From Ischnura elegans (taxonomy: Eukaryota; Arthropoda; Insecta; Odonata; Coenagrionidae), in contig NC_060252.1 of the NCBI RefSeq assembly GCF_921293095.1, forward strand, positions 42,904,881 to 42,968,880: a stretch of DNA of 64,000 bases, in the 5' to 3' direction. Below, piece after piece: positions 35,489 to 48,833 of this stretch (the first letter of the stretch is position 1; the number at the start of each line of letters is the position of its first letter). Under the pieces are notes generated by a model, which worked only from the letters and a program-made list of their open reading frames with translations, had not been told where the DNA came from and searched no databases. The translations under genes and the position numbers were made by a program.

Positions 35489-38400
35489 CGCTTGAATTCT
35501 TCAAGCGTGTTAGTAAAAGGTGTGGAGATAGTGTTGTGTCACAGGAAGCTTAGTCCGGGGTCCATATGTTGTTAAAAAGTTCGATAATTCCACCATGTCA
35601 AGTTGAAGTAATTCGACATAAATTATGAAAACGCATAATCAATATATATCGACAGTTAGCCCATTACCTTCATTGTTTTCTATTGGGAAGTAAGTGGTAT
35701 ACCAACACGTACCCACACTACAAATATCATTGTTCTAACTGAAATAGTTTTGAAGATATGTCAATTTGATTATTAGCTACAGTAATGCAATCGAACTTAT
35801 GAGTAAAGTTACATCTGTGTATAAAAAATAGGCAAATGATTTCATATTTTCAGTATGTTACTCATTTCTATTCATTCTATCCATCCGCTATCTATAACCT
35901 TCTAAACTATGCTCGTGGCTGCTAAATTCTACGTGTTATAGCAATTCGATACATTTTAAGGAAGCGCAGATTCGATATATGTCGAATGAGAGATTACGTA
36001 CAAAACATTTTTCATATGTGCATTAAGAGGAACACCAATATGTACCCATTTACCAAATTTCTTTGATCTACATGAAATACTTATCAAGTTATATTAATAT
36101 ACGTATTTTCCCGTAAAATCGAATCGAACTTACGATTATACTGACATCTGTACAGTGGAATACTCATCACTATTGATTAGAGTTTTGTTCTATGGTCATT
36201 TTATATCTATTATCATCACAACTTTGCCCGTGGATGCTAAATTCTATGTGATATAGGTTTTCGATATATTTGAAGGAAAAGAGGATTCGATATATATCGA
36301 AAGTCAGTAGACATACAAAACGTATTTCCCCAGCGCGTTTTGTAAATTACCAATATGTACCCATTTACCAAATTTCTTTGATCTACCTGAAATACTTATC
36401 AAGTTATATTAATATGCGTATTTGCCGTAATATTCGAATCGAACTTACGATTATACTGACATCTGTACAGTGAAATACTCATCGCTATTGATAAGAGTTT
36501 CGTTCTATGGTCATATAATATCTTTTACCATCACAACTATGCCCGTGGATGAAAAATTTAATGTGATATACTATTCGATACATTTTTAGGAAACGCTGAT
36601 TCGATATATATCGAATTTGAGACGACATACAAAACGTAATTCTTCTTCGCGTTATGTGGAATACCAATATGTACCCATTTATCAAATTTCATTCATCTAC
36701 TTCAAATACTTCTCAAGTTATGTCAATATGCGTATTTCAGATAACAATCGAATCGAACTTTCGATTATACTGACATCTGCATGGTAAATATCTCATAGCT
36801 ATTGTATCGAATTTTATTCTATGGTCATCCACTCTCTATTACCATAAAAACTATGCCCGTGGATGCTTAATTTTTACGTGGTAATTCAATTCGATACCTT
36901 TAAAGAAAACGTAGATTCGATATATATCGAATGTTAGACGACATAACAAACGTATTTCCCCTGCCCGTTTTGTTGACTACCAATATGTACCCATTTACCA
37001 AATTTCATTCATCTACTTCAAATGCTTCTCAAGTTATGTCAATATTCGTATTTCATATAATAATCGAATCGAACTTCGATTACACTGACATCTATACGGC
37101 AAAATTCTCGTAGCTATGGATTCAAAATTCATTCTATGGTCATTCACTATCTAATACTATAACAACTATGCCCGTGGATGCTTAATTTTTCATGGTATAG
37201 CAATTCGATATATTTGAAGAAAAGGCAGATTCGATATATATCGAATGTGAGACGACATACAAAACTTATATTCCCTGTGCATTATACCAAATGCCAATAT
37301 GTACCCATTTACCAAATTACATTCATCTAAGTGAAATACTTCCCAAGTTATGTCAATATTCCTATTTCTTATTATAATCGAATCGAACGTTCGATAACAC
37401 TGAAATCTGCACGGCAAAATGCTCATAGCCATTGATTCGAAAATCATTCTATGGTCATCCACTATGTATTACCATCGCACATATGCCCGTGGATGCCGAA
37501 TCCTATGTGTTATAGCAATTCGATATATTTTAAGAAAACGCAGATTCGATATATATCGAATAAGGGACTACATACAAAACAAATTTCCCCATTGAATTAT
37601 GAGCAATACCAATATGTAACAATTTACCAAATTTCATTCATCTACCGCAAATACTTATAAAGTTATCTCAATATTCATTTTAGTTATAATAATCGAATCG
37701 AAAATTCGATTATACTGACATAAGTTCTCGGAAATACGCATGTCATTTGTTTTTTTTCCATTGGTTGGTCGTTTCACATGTTATGCCGGCATAAGTAACT
37801 CTCAAGATATGTATTTCAAATAGTTATTAACATTCGATAGAATTAAAGAAAACGTAGGTTCGATATATATCGAAAGTGATGGCCATTATTGGACTAAATT
37901 TTATATGGTCATAATAAAAATACAATGATGTACCTATCTGCCAAATTTCATAGGCCTAGGTGAAATACTTTGGAAGTTATGCTCTTTTGCATTACACCAT
38001 TGCAGTAAATTCACCTTCTAAGCCTATGGCCAATGTCAAAGGGAAATCCGTATATATAACAAATGACTGTTGCATATGCGATACCGAATACGTAATGAAA
38101 AAATCAATGCTTGAAAAAGTTATGCCGTGAGGATTTACTGGGTATAGTCCTATGTTAGCCCTCCGCAAATTTCACCCGCCTGCATGTATGAATGAGATAG
38201 GGAAATGCGTGTATATCTTACGGGCACCGACCACCGCCCGTTTGGCGGAGAGGAATGGCGGCGATGGCCGCGGGCTCAAGAAAATAATTTGGGAAAAATT
38301 CGGAATGAAATAACTCGTTAAATATTACGAAATCTAAATAAAAATGAAAACCTGGACGTACCGAAGGTACGTTTGTAGGCATGCTTTTTTGAGCTGAATA

Positions 38401-38992
38401 GCCTAATTTTGAAGCGCCAGCTCTCAAATCGATATTTATCTATCGTCCTATCTCGACAATGTTATTTCGATAATGCTAATAACTCGGAATCTATTCGACA
38501 TACGAAAATTCCGAGATAGCCAAAAAATCAGGTAAAAAATTAGATAAATTGTATTAGGCGGCGACGGTCCTACTACTTTTGCAAGTGGGTCAAAAAAAAT
38601 TCCAAAGTTGGTCCATAAGAAAAGCATTGTCGATTTTCAAAAATTATTTCGACAGTGATCGAAAGAGTTCGACGAATAACGAAGGTACCAAAAAATCGAC
38701 CAAAAAATCTAGTTTACGTCAATGGGAGACGATAACCCTGAGACGCCAAGTTTAGTCGTAATTAAGGAAAGAGTTTTAGTCCAATAAGGCTGCCATGTTA
38801 ATTCAAGTCGATATATATCGAAATGCATCGCATTTTTCGGAATTTTAAGATTTTTCCCTCCGATGAATTTTTTTTTAATTTAACCACCGAAAATTTCAAC
38901 TCGATCGGCCCGGTAGTTTGGGCTGTGAATTTGTATCAATCAATAAGTCATCAATCGTTTTGCAGCTTTATATTATCCAACGAGTATATAAT
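35489..38992 (+). repeat. Satellite module R1, class A, about 11 monomers
   Basis: The distance between hairpins is 3503 bp. The post-hairpin sequence (TGTTAGTAAAAGG) is a third type, shared with the module starting at 48834. The first monomers are diverged while the last (37451-37710) matches the 9260 and 12764 monomers. Confidence 0.87.
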
Positions 38993-41900
38993 GCTTGAAT
39001 TCTTCAAGCGTGTCGTGGTGGGTAAGGAGATATGGTGGTGTCATAAGTAGTTGTGTCTTGGGTCCATAAGTTGTTGAAAAGTTGGAGAAATTCACCATGT
39101 CAAAGGTAAAGCCAGTCGATTAATTTTATGAAAACTCATATTTGATATTAATTGGAACTTAGGCCACTGTCTTCATTAATTTCTATTTGACAGCAAGTGG
39201 AATACTAATATGTACTCACACACGAAATTTCATACCTCTAACTGAAAAAGTTATGAAGATATGTCAATTTGCATATTTGCTACAATAATCGAAACGAACT
39301 TATGAATAAAGTGAAATCTGTATTGAAAAATACACAAATCTATTCATACTTTCATCAAAATATCCATACAAATTCATTCTATTCATCCATTATATATAAA
39401 CATTCTCGAATATGCCCGTGGATACAAAATATTATGTTGTAAAGCAATGTGATACACCTTAAGTAATACCATTTTCGATATATATCGAATGATAGACTAA
39501 ATACAAAACATATGTCCTATGTGCATTTTGAAGAATACCAATATTTACTCATTTACCAAATTTCATTCATCTACCTCACATACTTTTCAAGTTATGTCAA
39601 TATTCGTATTTGTTATAATAATCGAATCGATATTTCGAATATACTTACATACTAAAAGTAAAATGCTCAGAGATATTGATTAATATTCATTGTATGGTCA
39701 TCCACTATCTCTCACCTTCTCAACTATGCCCGTGGATGCCAAAACCTACGTGGTATAGCAAATCGATACATTTTAAGGAAACGAAGATTCGATATATATC
39801 GAATGTGAGGCTACATACAAAACGTATTTCCCCTTGGCATAATGAGAAATACCATTATGTATCCATTTACCAAATTTCTTTGATCTACCTGAAATACTTA
39901 TCAAGTAATATCAATATTCGTATTTGTGATATTAATCGAATCGAACTTACGATTATACTGACATCGGTACAGTGAAATACTCATTGCTATTGATTAAAGT
40001 TGCGTTCTATGGTCATCAAATATCTATTACCATCACAACTATGCCCGTGGATGCTAAATACTATGTGATATAGCAATTCGATATATTTTAATGAAAAGCG
40101 GATTCGACATATATCGAATGTGAGACGACATACGAAACGTAATTCCCCTGTGCGTTATGAGGAATACCAATATGTACCCATTCACAAAATTTCATTCATG
40201 TATCTCAAAAAATTTTCAAGTTATGTCAATATTCGTATTTTATATAATAATCGAATCGAACTTCGATTATACTGACATCTGTATGGTAAAAATCTCATAG
40301 CTTTTGATTCGAATTTCAATCTTAGGTCATCCACTATCTATTACCATCACAACTATAACCGTGGATGCTTAATTTTACGTAGTATAGCAATTCGATACAT
40401 TTGAAGAAAACGCAGGTTCGATATATATCGAATGTGAGACGACATACAAAACGTATATCCCCTGGTCATTATGCCAAATACCAATATGTACCCATTTACC
40501 AAATTTCATTCATCTACCTCAAACACTTCTCAAGTTAAGTCAATAATCCTATTTCTTATTATAATCGAATCGAACATTCGATTACACTGACATCTGTACG
40601 GCAAAATGCTCATAGCTTTTGATTTAAAATTCATTCTTTGGTCATCCAATATCTCTTTTCATCGCACATATGTCCGTGGATGCCGAATCGTATGTGTTAT
40701 AGCAATTCGATATATTTTAAGGAAACGCAGATTCGATAAATATCGAATATGGGACTACATGCAAAACATATTTCCACATTCCACTATGAGGAATACCAAT
40801 ATGTACCAATTTACCAAATTTCATTCATCTACCACAAAAACTTGTCAAGTAATCTCAATATTCATATTAGTTAAAATAATCGAATCGAATAATTCGATTG
40901 TACTGACATAGGTTCTCGGAAATACGCATGTCATTTGTTTTTTTTCCATTGGTTGGTCGGTTCACATGTTATGCCGGCACAACTATCCCCGGAGATGAGT
41001 ATTCCAATAAGTTATTAGCTTTCGATAAAATCCAAGAAAACGTAGTTTCGATATATATCGAAAGTAATGACCAGTACTGGACTACATTTTATATGGTCAA
41101 ATGCACAATACAATGATGTACCGTTTCGCCAAATTTCATAGGCTTAGGTGAAATACTTTGGAAGTTATGCGCATTTCCGTTTCACCATAGCAGCAAATTC
41201 ACCTTCTAAAGCATGGGCCCATGTCAATGCAAAATCCGTATACATAACAAATGAGTGTCGCCTATGCGATACTGGTTTCGTAATGAAAAAATCAATACTT
41301 TAAAAAGTTATGCCGTGAGGCTTTACTGGGTATAGTCCTGTCAGCCCTCCGCAAATTTCACCCGCCTAAATACATGAATGGGATAGGGAAATGCGTGTAT
41401 TTCTTCCGGAGACCGACCACCGCCCGTTTGGCGGGGAGGAATGGCGGCGATTGCCGCGGGCTCAAGAAAATAATTTGGGAAAATTTCGGAATGAAATAAC
41501 TCGTTAAATATTACGAAATCTAAATAAAAATGAAAACCTGGACGTACCGAAGGTACGTTTGTAGGCATGCTTTCTTGAGCTGAATAGCCTAATTTTGAAG
41601 CGCCAGCTCTCAAATCGATATTTATCGATCGTCCTATCTCGACAATGTTATTTCGATAATGCTAATAACTCGGAATCTTTTCGACATACGAAAATTCCGA
41701 GATAACCAAAAAATCAGGTAAAAAATTAAATAAAATGTATTAGGCGGCGACGGTCCTACTACTTTTGCAAGTGGGTCAAAAAAAATTCCAAAGTTGGTCC
41801 ATAAGAAAAGCATTGTCGATTTTCAAAAATTATTTCGACAGTGATCGAAAGAGTTCGACGAATAACGAAGGTACCAAAAAATCGACCAAAAAATCTAGTT

Positions 41901-42171
41901 TACGTCAATGGGAGACGATTACCCTTAGACGCCAAGTTTAGTCGTAATTAAGGAAAGAGTTTTAGTCCCATAAGGCTGCCATGTTAATTCAACTCGATAT
42001 ATATCGAAAAGTATCGCACTTTTCGGAACTTTGAGATTTTTCCTCCCGATGAACTTTTTTTTAGTTTCACCACCGAAAATTTCAACTCGATCGGCCCGGC
42101 AGTTTGGGCTGTGAATTTGTGTCAATGAATAAGTCATCAATGAATTTGCAGCTTTAATATATCCAACGAGT
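38979..42171 (+). repeat. Satellite module R2, class A, about 10 monomers, duplicated
   Basis: This 3193-bp segment begins and ends with AACGAGT (38979-38985 and 42165-42171). It reappears at 45634-48826 with a constant offset of 6655. All compared stretches and all ORF translations are the same. Outside the AACGAGT at each end the two copies have unrelated neighbours. Confidence 0.92.
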
Positions 42172-45100
42172 CGATTGGGCGCTTGAATTCATCAAGCGGG
42201 TAATTAGGGGGAGTGGAAACATAGTTGTGTCACATATTTTCGAGTCATGTGCCCATAAGTGGTTTAATATTCAAAAATTTCCCCGCCGTTTTTTGAAAGG
42301 GTAAGGAACTAAATTTTTCACTGTTAAAAATATTTGTTATTTTCAGTATGATTTTATTTGGCGGATAATTGATTCTTTGATCCATTAAGTTAACCATTGA
42401 CACATAATCGGAAAAAGGTTTTAAAAATTTCATGGGAGTGTTGATTATGTGGTTATTTTTCAACTGTTAAAGTTCATAAGCATTGTGATAAGCCACTCTT
42501 GAAAATACAACGCAGATTCTTTAGATAAATATATAAAGATATTCCACTTGCAAAACGAATATCCATAATGCAGTTTGTAAAATACTGAATTGTAACGATT
42601 CCTCTAATTTCTTTGGTCTTAAAAAATAGTTATTCTCAAGATATTCCATTTTGCAAAAAAGATTTGGCATATTTGATATCATAATCGTATCGAATTATCA
42701 AGTATACTGACACGTGCATTGAAAGTACGCAATCCGATTGATTTACCTTCCAATCTTTGATCATCAACACTAAAATTCCTGGTCGACTATGTACGTGCAT
42801 GCAAAATCCTATGTTATAACGATTCGATATATTTTAAGAAAAAGCATATTCGATATGCATCAATCGTGAGACTACATGCAAAACATATTACCTTTGGGAA
42901 TTGTGAGGAATACCAAGATGTACCAAGCACCAAATTTAATTGGTCCAACGGATACACTATTCAACTTGTGCCAATGTTATGTATTTGTTATAATAATCGA
43001 ATCCATTCTTCGATTATACTGGCATTTGTATCGTTGAATCCGCAATGCTATTGATTTAACTTACAGTCTATGGCTATCTTCCACATAATTATATTGGTCA
43101 ACTATGTCCTTGGATGTAAAATCCTATATGTTATAGCAATACGATATATTTTAAGAAAAAGTAGATTCGATTAATACCGAACGTGAGACTATACACAAAA
43201 TATGTTTCATTTGGGCATTGTGAGGAATACCAAGATGTACCCATTTGCCAAATTTCATTGGACCAACGTATAAACTAATCAAGTTTTGCAAATTTGCGTA
43301 TTTGATAGAATAATCGAATCGATCTTGCGATTACACTGCCATCTGTGCTGTAAAATCCGCATGGCTATTGGTTTAATATTCAGTCTGTGTGTCTACTATA
43401 CAATACCTGGCAAACTATGCCCTTGGATGTAAAATCCTACATGTTATAGCGGTTCGATATATTTGAAGAAAAAGCATATTCGATATATATCGCACGTTAG
43501 ACAACATACAAAGCATATTTCTGTTGGGCAGTGTGAGGATTACCAAGATGTGCACATTCGCCAAATTTCATTGGTCCAACGGGTATACTTTTCAAGTTAT
43601 ACCAATTTGTGTATATGCTATAATAATCGAATCGATTTTTCGATCATACTGACATCTGTACTGTAAAATCCGCAAGGCTATTGGTTTAAAATCCAGTCAA
43701 TGGGTATCTACTATTTAATCCCTAGTAAACTATGTCTTTGGATGTAAAATCCTACATGTTATAGCAATTCGATATATTTTAAGAAAAAGTAGATTCGATA
43801 TATATCGAATGTGAGACTACTTACAAAATAAATTTTCAATGGGCATCGTGAGGAATACCAATATGTACCCAATCACCAAATTTCATTGATCCAACGGTAA
43901 ATCTATTGAAGTTATGCCCATTTACGTATTTGCTATAATAATCGAATCGATTTTTCGATCCTACTGACATCTGTACTGTAAAATCCGCAAGGCTATTGGT
44001 TTAAAATCCAGTCAATGGGTATCTACTATTTAATCCCTAGTAAACTATGCCCTTGGATGTAAAATCCTACATGTTATAGCAATTCGATACATTATAAGAA
44101 AAAGTAGATTCGATATATATCGAACGTGAGACTGAATACAAAACATACTACCATAGAGTATCGTGAGGAATACCAAGATGTACCTGTTTACCGAGTTTCA
44201 TTGGTCCAACGTACACACTTATCAAGTTATGCCAATTTGCGTATTTGCTATACTAATCGAATCGTACTTTAGACACTGCTGACATCTGTACTGTAAAATC
44301 CGCAATCCTATTGATATCCCTTCTATGGTCACTCCCTTATCCCTGCCTTCTCTAATATCCCCGCTTTCAAAATTTAGCCTATGTTCTTATATTGGTGACG
44401 TAATTGGACGGGATGCGTGTATTTCTTACGGGGGCCTAATACAGAAAGATATAAATTCAAATCGATGTATCTTCATGAGGAAACATAATTCATCTAAATA
44501 ATTTATGTGTGCGCATAATTCATTTTTTTCCCTACATATTGTTAAAATTTTTATTTCCGTAACTATGTAAATAAGCCCAAAAAATGGCTCAATCGAATAC
44601 AACCTTGTATCGATCATAACTTCGAGTCTAATCAATCGATTCGCCTGATTTAACTTTTGTCGGATGAATGACATTTTCAGTCGTATTTTATATGACATTC
44701 ATGTTCAAAACTTGATTAATTAAAAAGTTATTAGCGATTTAAGCGTAACCAAGGAGATTCGTATCGATATAACTCGCACATGAATCGATCGAGCGGAATG
44801 GTCATCATTGCAAAAGTTGACCATTTTAATAATATTATTACTCTGAAAATTTCATTCCTCTAGCTTATACGGTTGCTAAGATATTCAAGATTACATGCTC
44901 CACAAAAAAATGGCGACAATGATTTTTCGCTTGCAGGACATTTTTCGGAATTTAATTATGAATTAACCAAGAGGGTTGCGGCGAAAGTGAGCTCAAACGT
45001 GAGGGTTCGGAGAACCCTCTAACGGTTTTTCTTAAAGATTCCAAATTTTCATATGGCACATGTCTCAACGCCGAAATCCAAGATTGAAAATTCGACCACC

Positions 45101-45640
45101 TCTACAATGGAAAGTCGAAATCGTTTATTCCTCGGAATTGTTTCGACATATGAAAATTTCGAGATAGCCAAAAAATCAACCAAAAAATCTAGTATCTTGC
45201 GTTTCAAGGAATTTGTCCTGTGATGATTGCAAGTTGGTCAAAAAAAATCCTAACGTAGTGCCATAAGAAAAGCATGGGGCACTTTCAAAAAATCATAAAA
45301 AATACTAAATATCAATTCATGGCAATGACAACCATACCAAAAAATCAACCAAAAAATCTAGTTTATGTCAAGGGAATGTCATGTTCCTCACATATTTAAA
45401 AATACATAATAAAAGTGAAAAAGTTTTAGTCCCATAAGGCTCCCATGTTAATTCAAGTCGATATATCTCGAAAAGTTATCGACTTTTTAAAGATTTCAGA
45501 TTTTTCCTCCCGATGAATTTTTTTTTATTTTTACGTCCAATATTCCATATACCCACACCTATCACCAGTTTGGCTACTAATTTGTATCAATCACACAATC
45601 AGTGAATCAAATCGCAGCTATTATAGGGACGTTAACGAGT
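42165..45640 (+). repeat. Satellite module R3, class B, about 11 monomers
   Basis: Class B monomers differ from class A (GTGGATGTAAAATCC, CATTGGTCCAACG, GTGAGGAATACC) but keep the dyads and the 315-bp step. The module is bounded by AACGAGT at 42165 and 45634. The core (about 44380-45630) has its own triloop hairpin at 45001. The first part reappears at 51696 (offset 9531) and the second part at +10161; the 630-bp difference is two monomers. Confidence 0.9.
45001..45019. other. Triloop hairpin of class B core
   Basis: Stem GAGGGTTC pairs with GAACCCTC around GGA, a perfect 8-bp stem. Copies are at 45001-45019, 55162-55180 and 59256-59274. It lies 55 bp after the C of a TTCGGAAT anchor (44946) and about 139 bp before the shared CTCGGAAT. 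These are the same relations as the class A hairpin, although the stem sequence is unrelated. Confidence 0.85.
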
Positions 45641-48600
45641 ATATAATGCTTGAATTCTTCAAGCGTGTCGTGGTGGGTAAGGAGATATGGTGGTGTCATA
45701 AGTAGTTGTGTCTTGGGTCCATAAGTTGTTGAAAAGTTGGAGAAATTCACCATGTCAAAGGTAAAGCCAGTCGATTAATTTTATGAAAACTCATATTTGA
45801 TATTAATTGGAACTTAGGCCACTGTCTTCATTAATTTCTATTTGACAGCAAGTGGAATACTAATATGTACTCACACACGAAATTTCATACCTCTAACTGA
45901 AAAAGTTATGAAGATATGTCAATTTGCATATTTGCTACAATAATCGAAACGAACTTATGAATAAAGTGAAATCTGTATTGAAAAATACACAAATCTATTC
46001 ATACTTTCATCAAAATATCCATACAAATTCATTCTATTCATCCATTATATATAAACATTCTCGAATATGCCCGTGGATACAAAATATTATGTTGTAAAGC
46101 AATGTGATACACCTTAAGTAATACCATTTTCGATATATATCGAATGATAGACTAAATACAAAACATATGTCCTATGTGCATTTTGAAGAATACCAATATT
46201 TACTCATTTACCAAATTTCATTCATCTACCTCACATACTTTTCAAGTTATGTCAATATTCGTATTTGTTATAATAATCGAATCGATATTTCGAATATACT
46301 TACATACTAAAAGTAAAATGCTCAGAGATATTGATTAATATTCATTGTATGGTCATCCACTATCTCTCACCTTCTCAACTATGCCCGTGGATGCCAAAAC
46401 CTACGTGGTATAGCAAATCGATACATTTTAAGGAAACGAAGATTCGATATATATCGAATGTGAGGCTACATACAAAACGTATTTCCCCTTGGCATAATGA
46501 GAAATACCATTATGTATCCATTTACCAAATTTCTTTGATCTACCTGAAATACTTATCAAGTAATATCAATATTCGTATTTGTGATATTAATCGAATCGAA
46601 CTTACGATTATACTGACATCGGTACAGTGAAATACTCATTGCTATTGATTAAAGTTGCGTTCTATGGTCATCAAATATCTATTACCATCACAACTATGCC
46701 CGTGGATGCTAAATACTATGTGATATAGCAATTCGATATATTTTAATGAAAAGCGGATTCGACATATATCGAATGTGAGACGACATACGAAACGTAATTC
46801 CCCTGTGCGTTATGAGGAATACCAATATGTACCCATTCACAAAATTTCATTCATGTATCTCAAAAAATTTTCAAGTTATGTCAATATTCGTATTTTATAT
46901 AATAATCGAATCGAACTTCGATTATACTGACATCTGTATGGTAAAAATCTCATAGCTTTTGATTCGAATTTCAATCTTAGGTCATCCACTATCTATTACC
47001 ATCACAACTATAACCGTGGATGCTTAATTTTACGTAGTATAGCAATTCGATACATTTGAAGAAAACGCAGGTTCGATATATATCGAATGTGAGACGACAT
47101 ACAAAACGTATATCCCCTGGTCATTATGCCAAATACCAATATGTACCCATTTACCAAATTTCATTCATCTACCTCAAACACTTCTCAAGTTAAGTCAATA
47201 ATCCTATTTCTTATTATAATCGAATCGAACATTCGATTACACTGACATCTGTACGGCAAAATGCTCATAGCTTTTGATTTAAAATTCATTCTTTGGTCAT
47301 CCAATATCTCTTTTCATCGCACATATGTCCGTGGATGCCGAATCGTATGTGTTATAGCAATTCGATATATTTTAAGGAAACGCAGATTCGATAAATATCG
47401 AATATGGGACTACATGCAAAACATATTTCCACATTCCACTATGAGGAATACCAATATGTACCAATTTACCAAATTTCATTCATCTACCACAAAAACTTGT
47501 CAAGTAATCTCAATATTCATATTAGTTAAAATAATCGAATCGAATAATTCGATTGTACTGACATAGGTTCTCGGAAATACGCATGTCATTTGTTTTTTTT
47601 CCATTGGTTGGTCGGTTCACATGTTATGCCGGCACAACTATCCCCGGAGATGAGTATTCCAATAAGTTATTAGCTTTCGATAAAATCCAAGAAAACGTAG
47701 TTTCGATATATATCGAAAGTAATGACCAGTACTGGACTACATTTTATATGGTCAAATGCACAATACAATGATGTACCGTTTCGCCAAATTTCATAGGCTT
47801 AGGTGAAATACTTTGGAAGTTATGCGCATTTCCGTTTCACCATAGCAGCAAATTCACCTTCTAAAGCATGGGCCCATGTCAATGCAAAATCCGTATACAT
47901 AACAAATGAGTGTCGCCTATGCGATACTGGTTTCGTAATGAAAAAATCAATACTTTAAAAAGTTATGCCGTGAGGCTTTACTGGGTATAGTCCTGTCAGC
48001 CCTCCGCAAATTTCACCCGCCTAAATACATGAATGGGATAGGGAAATGCGTGTATTTCTTCCGGAGACCGACCACCGCCCGTTTGGCGGGGAGGAATGGC
48101 GGCGATTGCCGCGGGCTCAAGAAAATAATTTGGGAAAATTTCGGAATGAAATAACTCGTTAAATATTACGAAATCTAAATAAAAATGAAAACCTGGACGT
48201 ACCGAAGGTACGTTTGTAGGCATGCTTTCTTGAGCTGAATAGCCTAATTTTGAAGCGCCAGCTCTCAAATCGATATTTATCGATCGTCCTATCTCGACAA
48301 TGTTATTTCGATAATGCTAATAACTCGGAATCTTTTCGACATACGAAAATTCCGAGATAACCAAAAAATCAGGTAAAAAATTAAATAAAATGTATTAGGC
48401 GGCGACGGTCCTACTACTTTTGCAAGTGGGTCAAAAAAAATTCCAAAGTTGGTCCATAAGAAAAGCATTGTCGATTTTCAAAAATTATTTCGACAGTGAT
48501 CGAAAGAGTTCGACGAATAACGAAGGTACCAAAAAATCGACCAAAAAATCTAGTTTACGTCAATGGGAGACGATTACCCTTAGACGCCAAGTTTAGTCGT

Positions 48601-48826
48601 AATTAAGGAAAGAGTTTTAGTCCCATAAGGCTGCCATGTTAATTCAACTCGATATATATCGAAAAGTATCGCACTTTTCGGAACTTTGAGATTTTTCCTC
48701 CCGATGAACTTTTTTTTAGTTTCACCACCGAAAATTTCAACTCGATCGGCCCGGCAGTTTGGGCTGTGAATTTGTGTCAATGAATAAGTCATCAATGAAT
48801 TTGCAGCTTTAATATATCCAACGAGT
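45634..48826 (+). repeat. Satellite module R4, class A, copy of R2
   Basis: This is the same 3193 bp as 38979-42171. Here it is preceded by a class B end (GGGACGTTAACGAGT) and followed by the TTTTATCGCTTG hairpin type, whereas R2 is preceded by a class A end and followed by the CGATTGGGCGCTTG type. Confidence 0.92.
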
Positions 48827-48833
48827 ATTTTAT

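Noticed and set aside
44426-44698. Minus-strand 90-codon ORF in class B cores (copies at 54587 and 58681)
   Set aside because: Only three closely related DNA copies exist, with no domain and no similarity to the class A frame. It is best explained by recent duplication.
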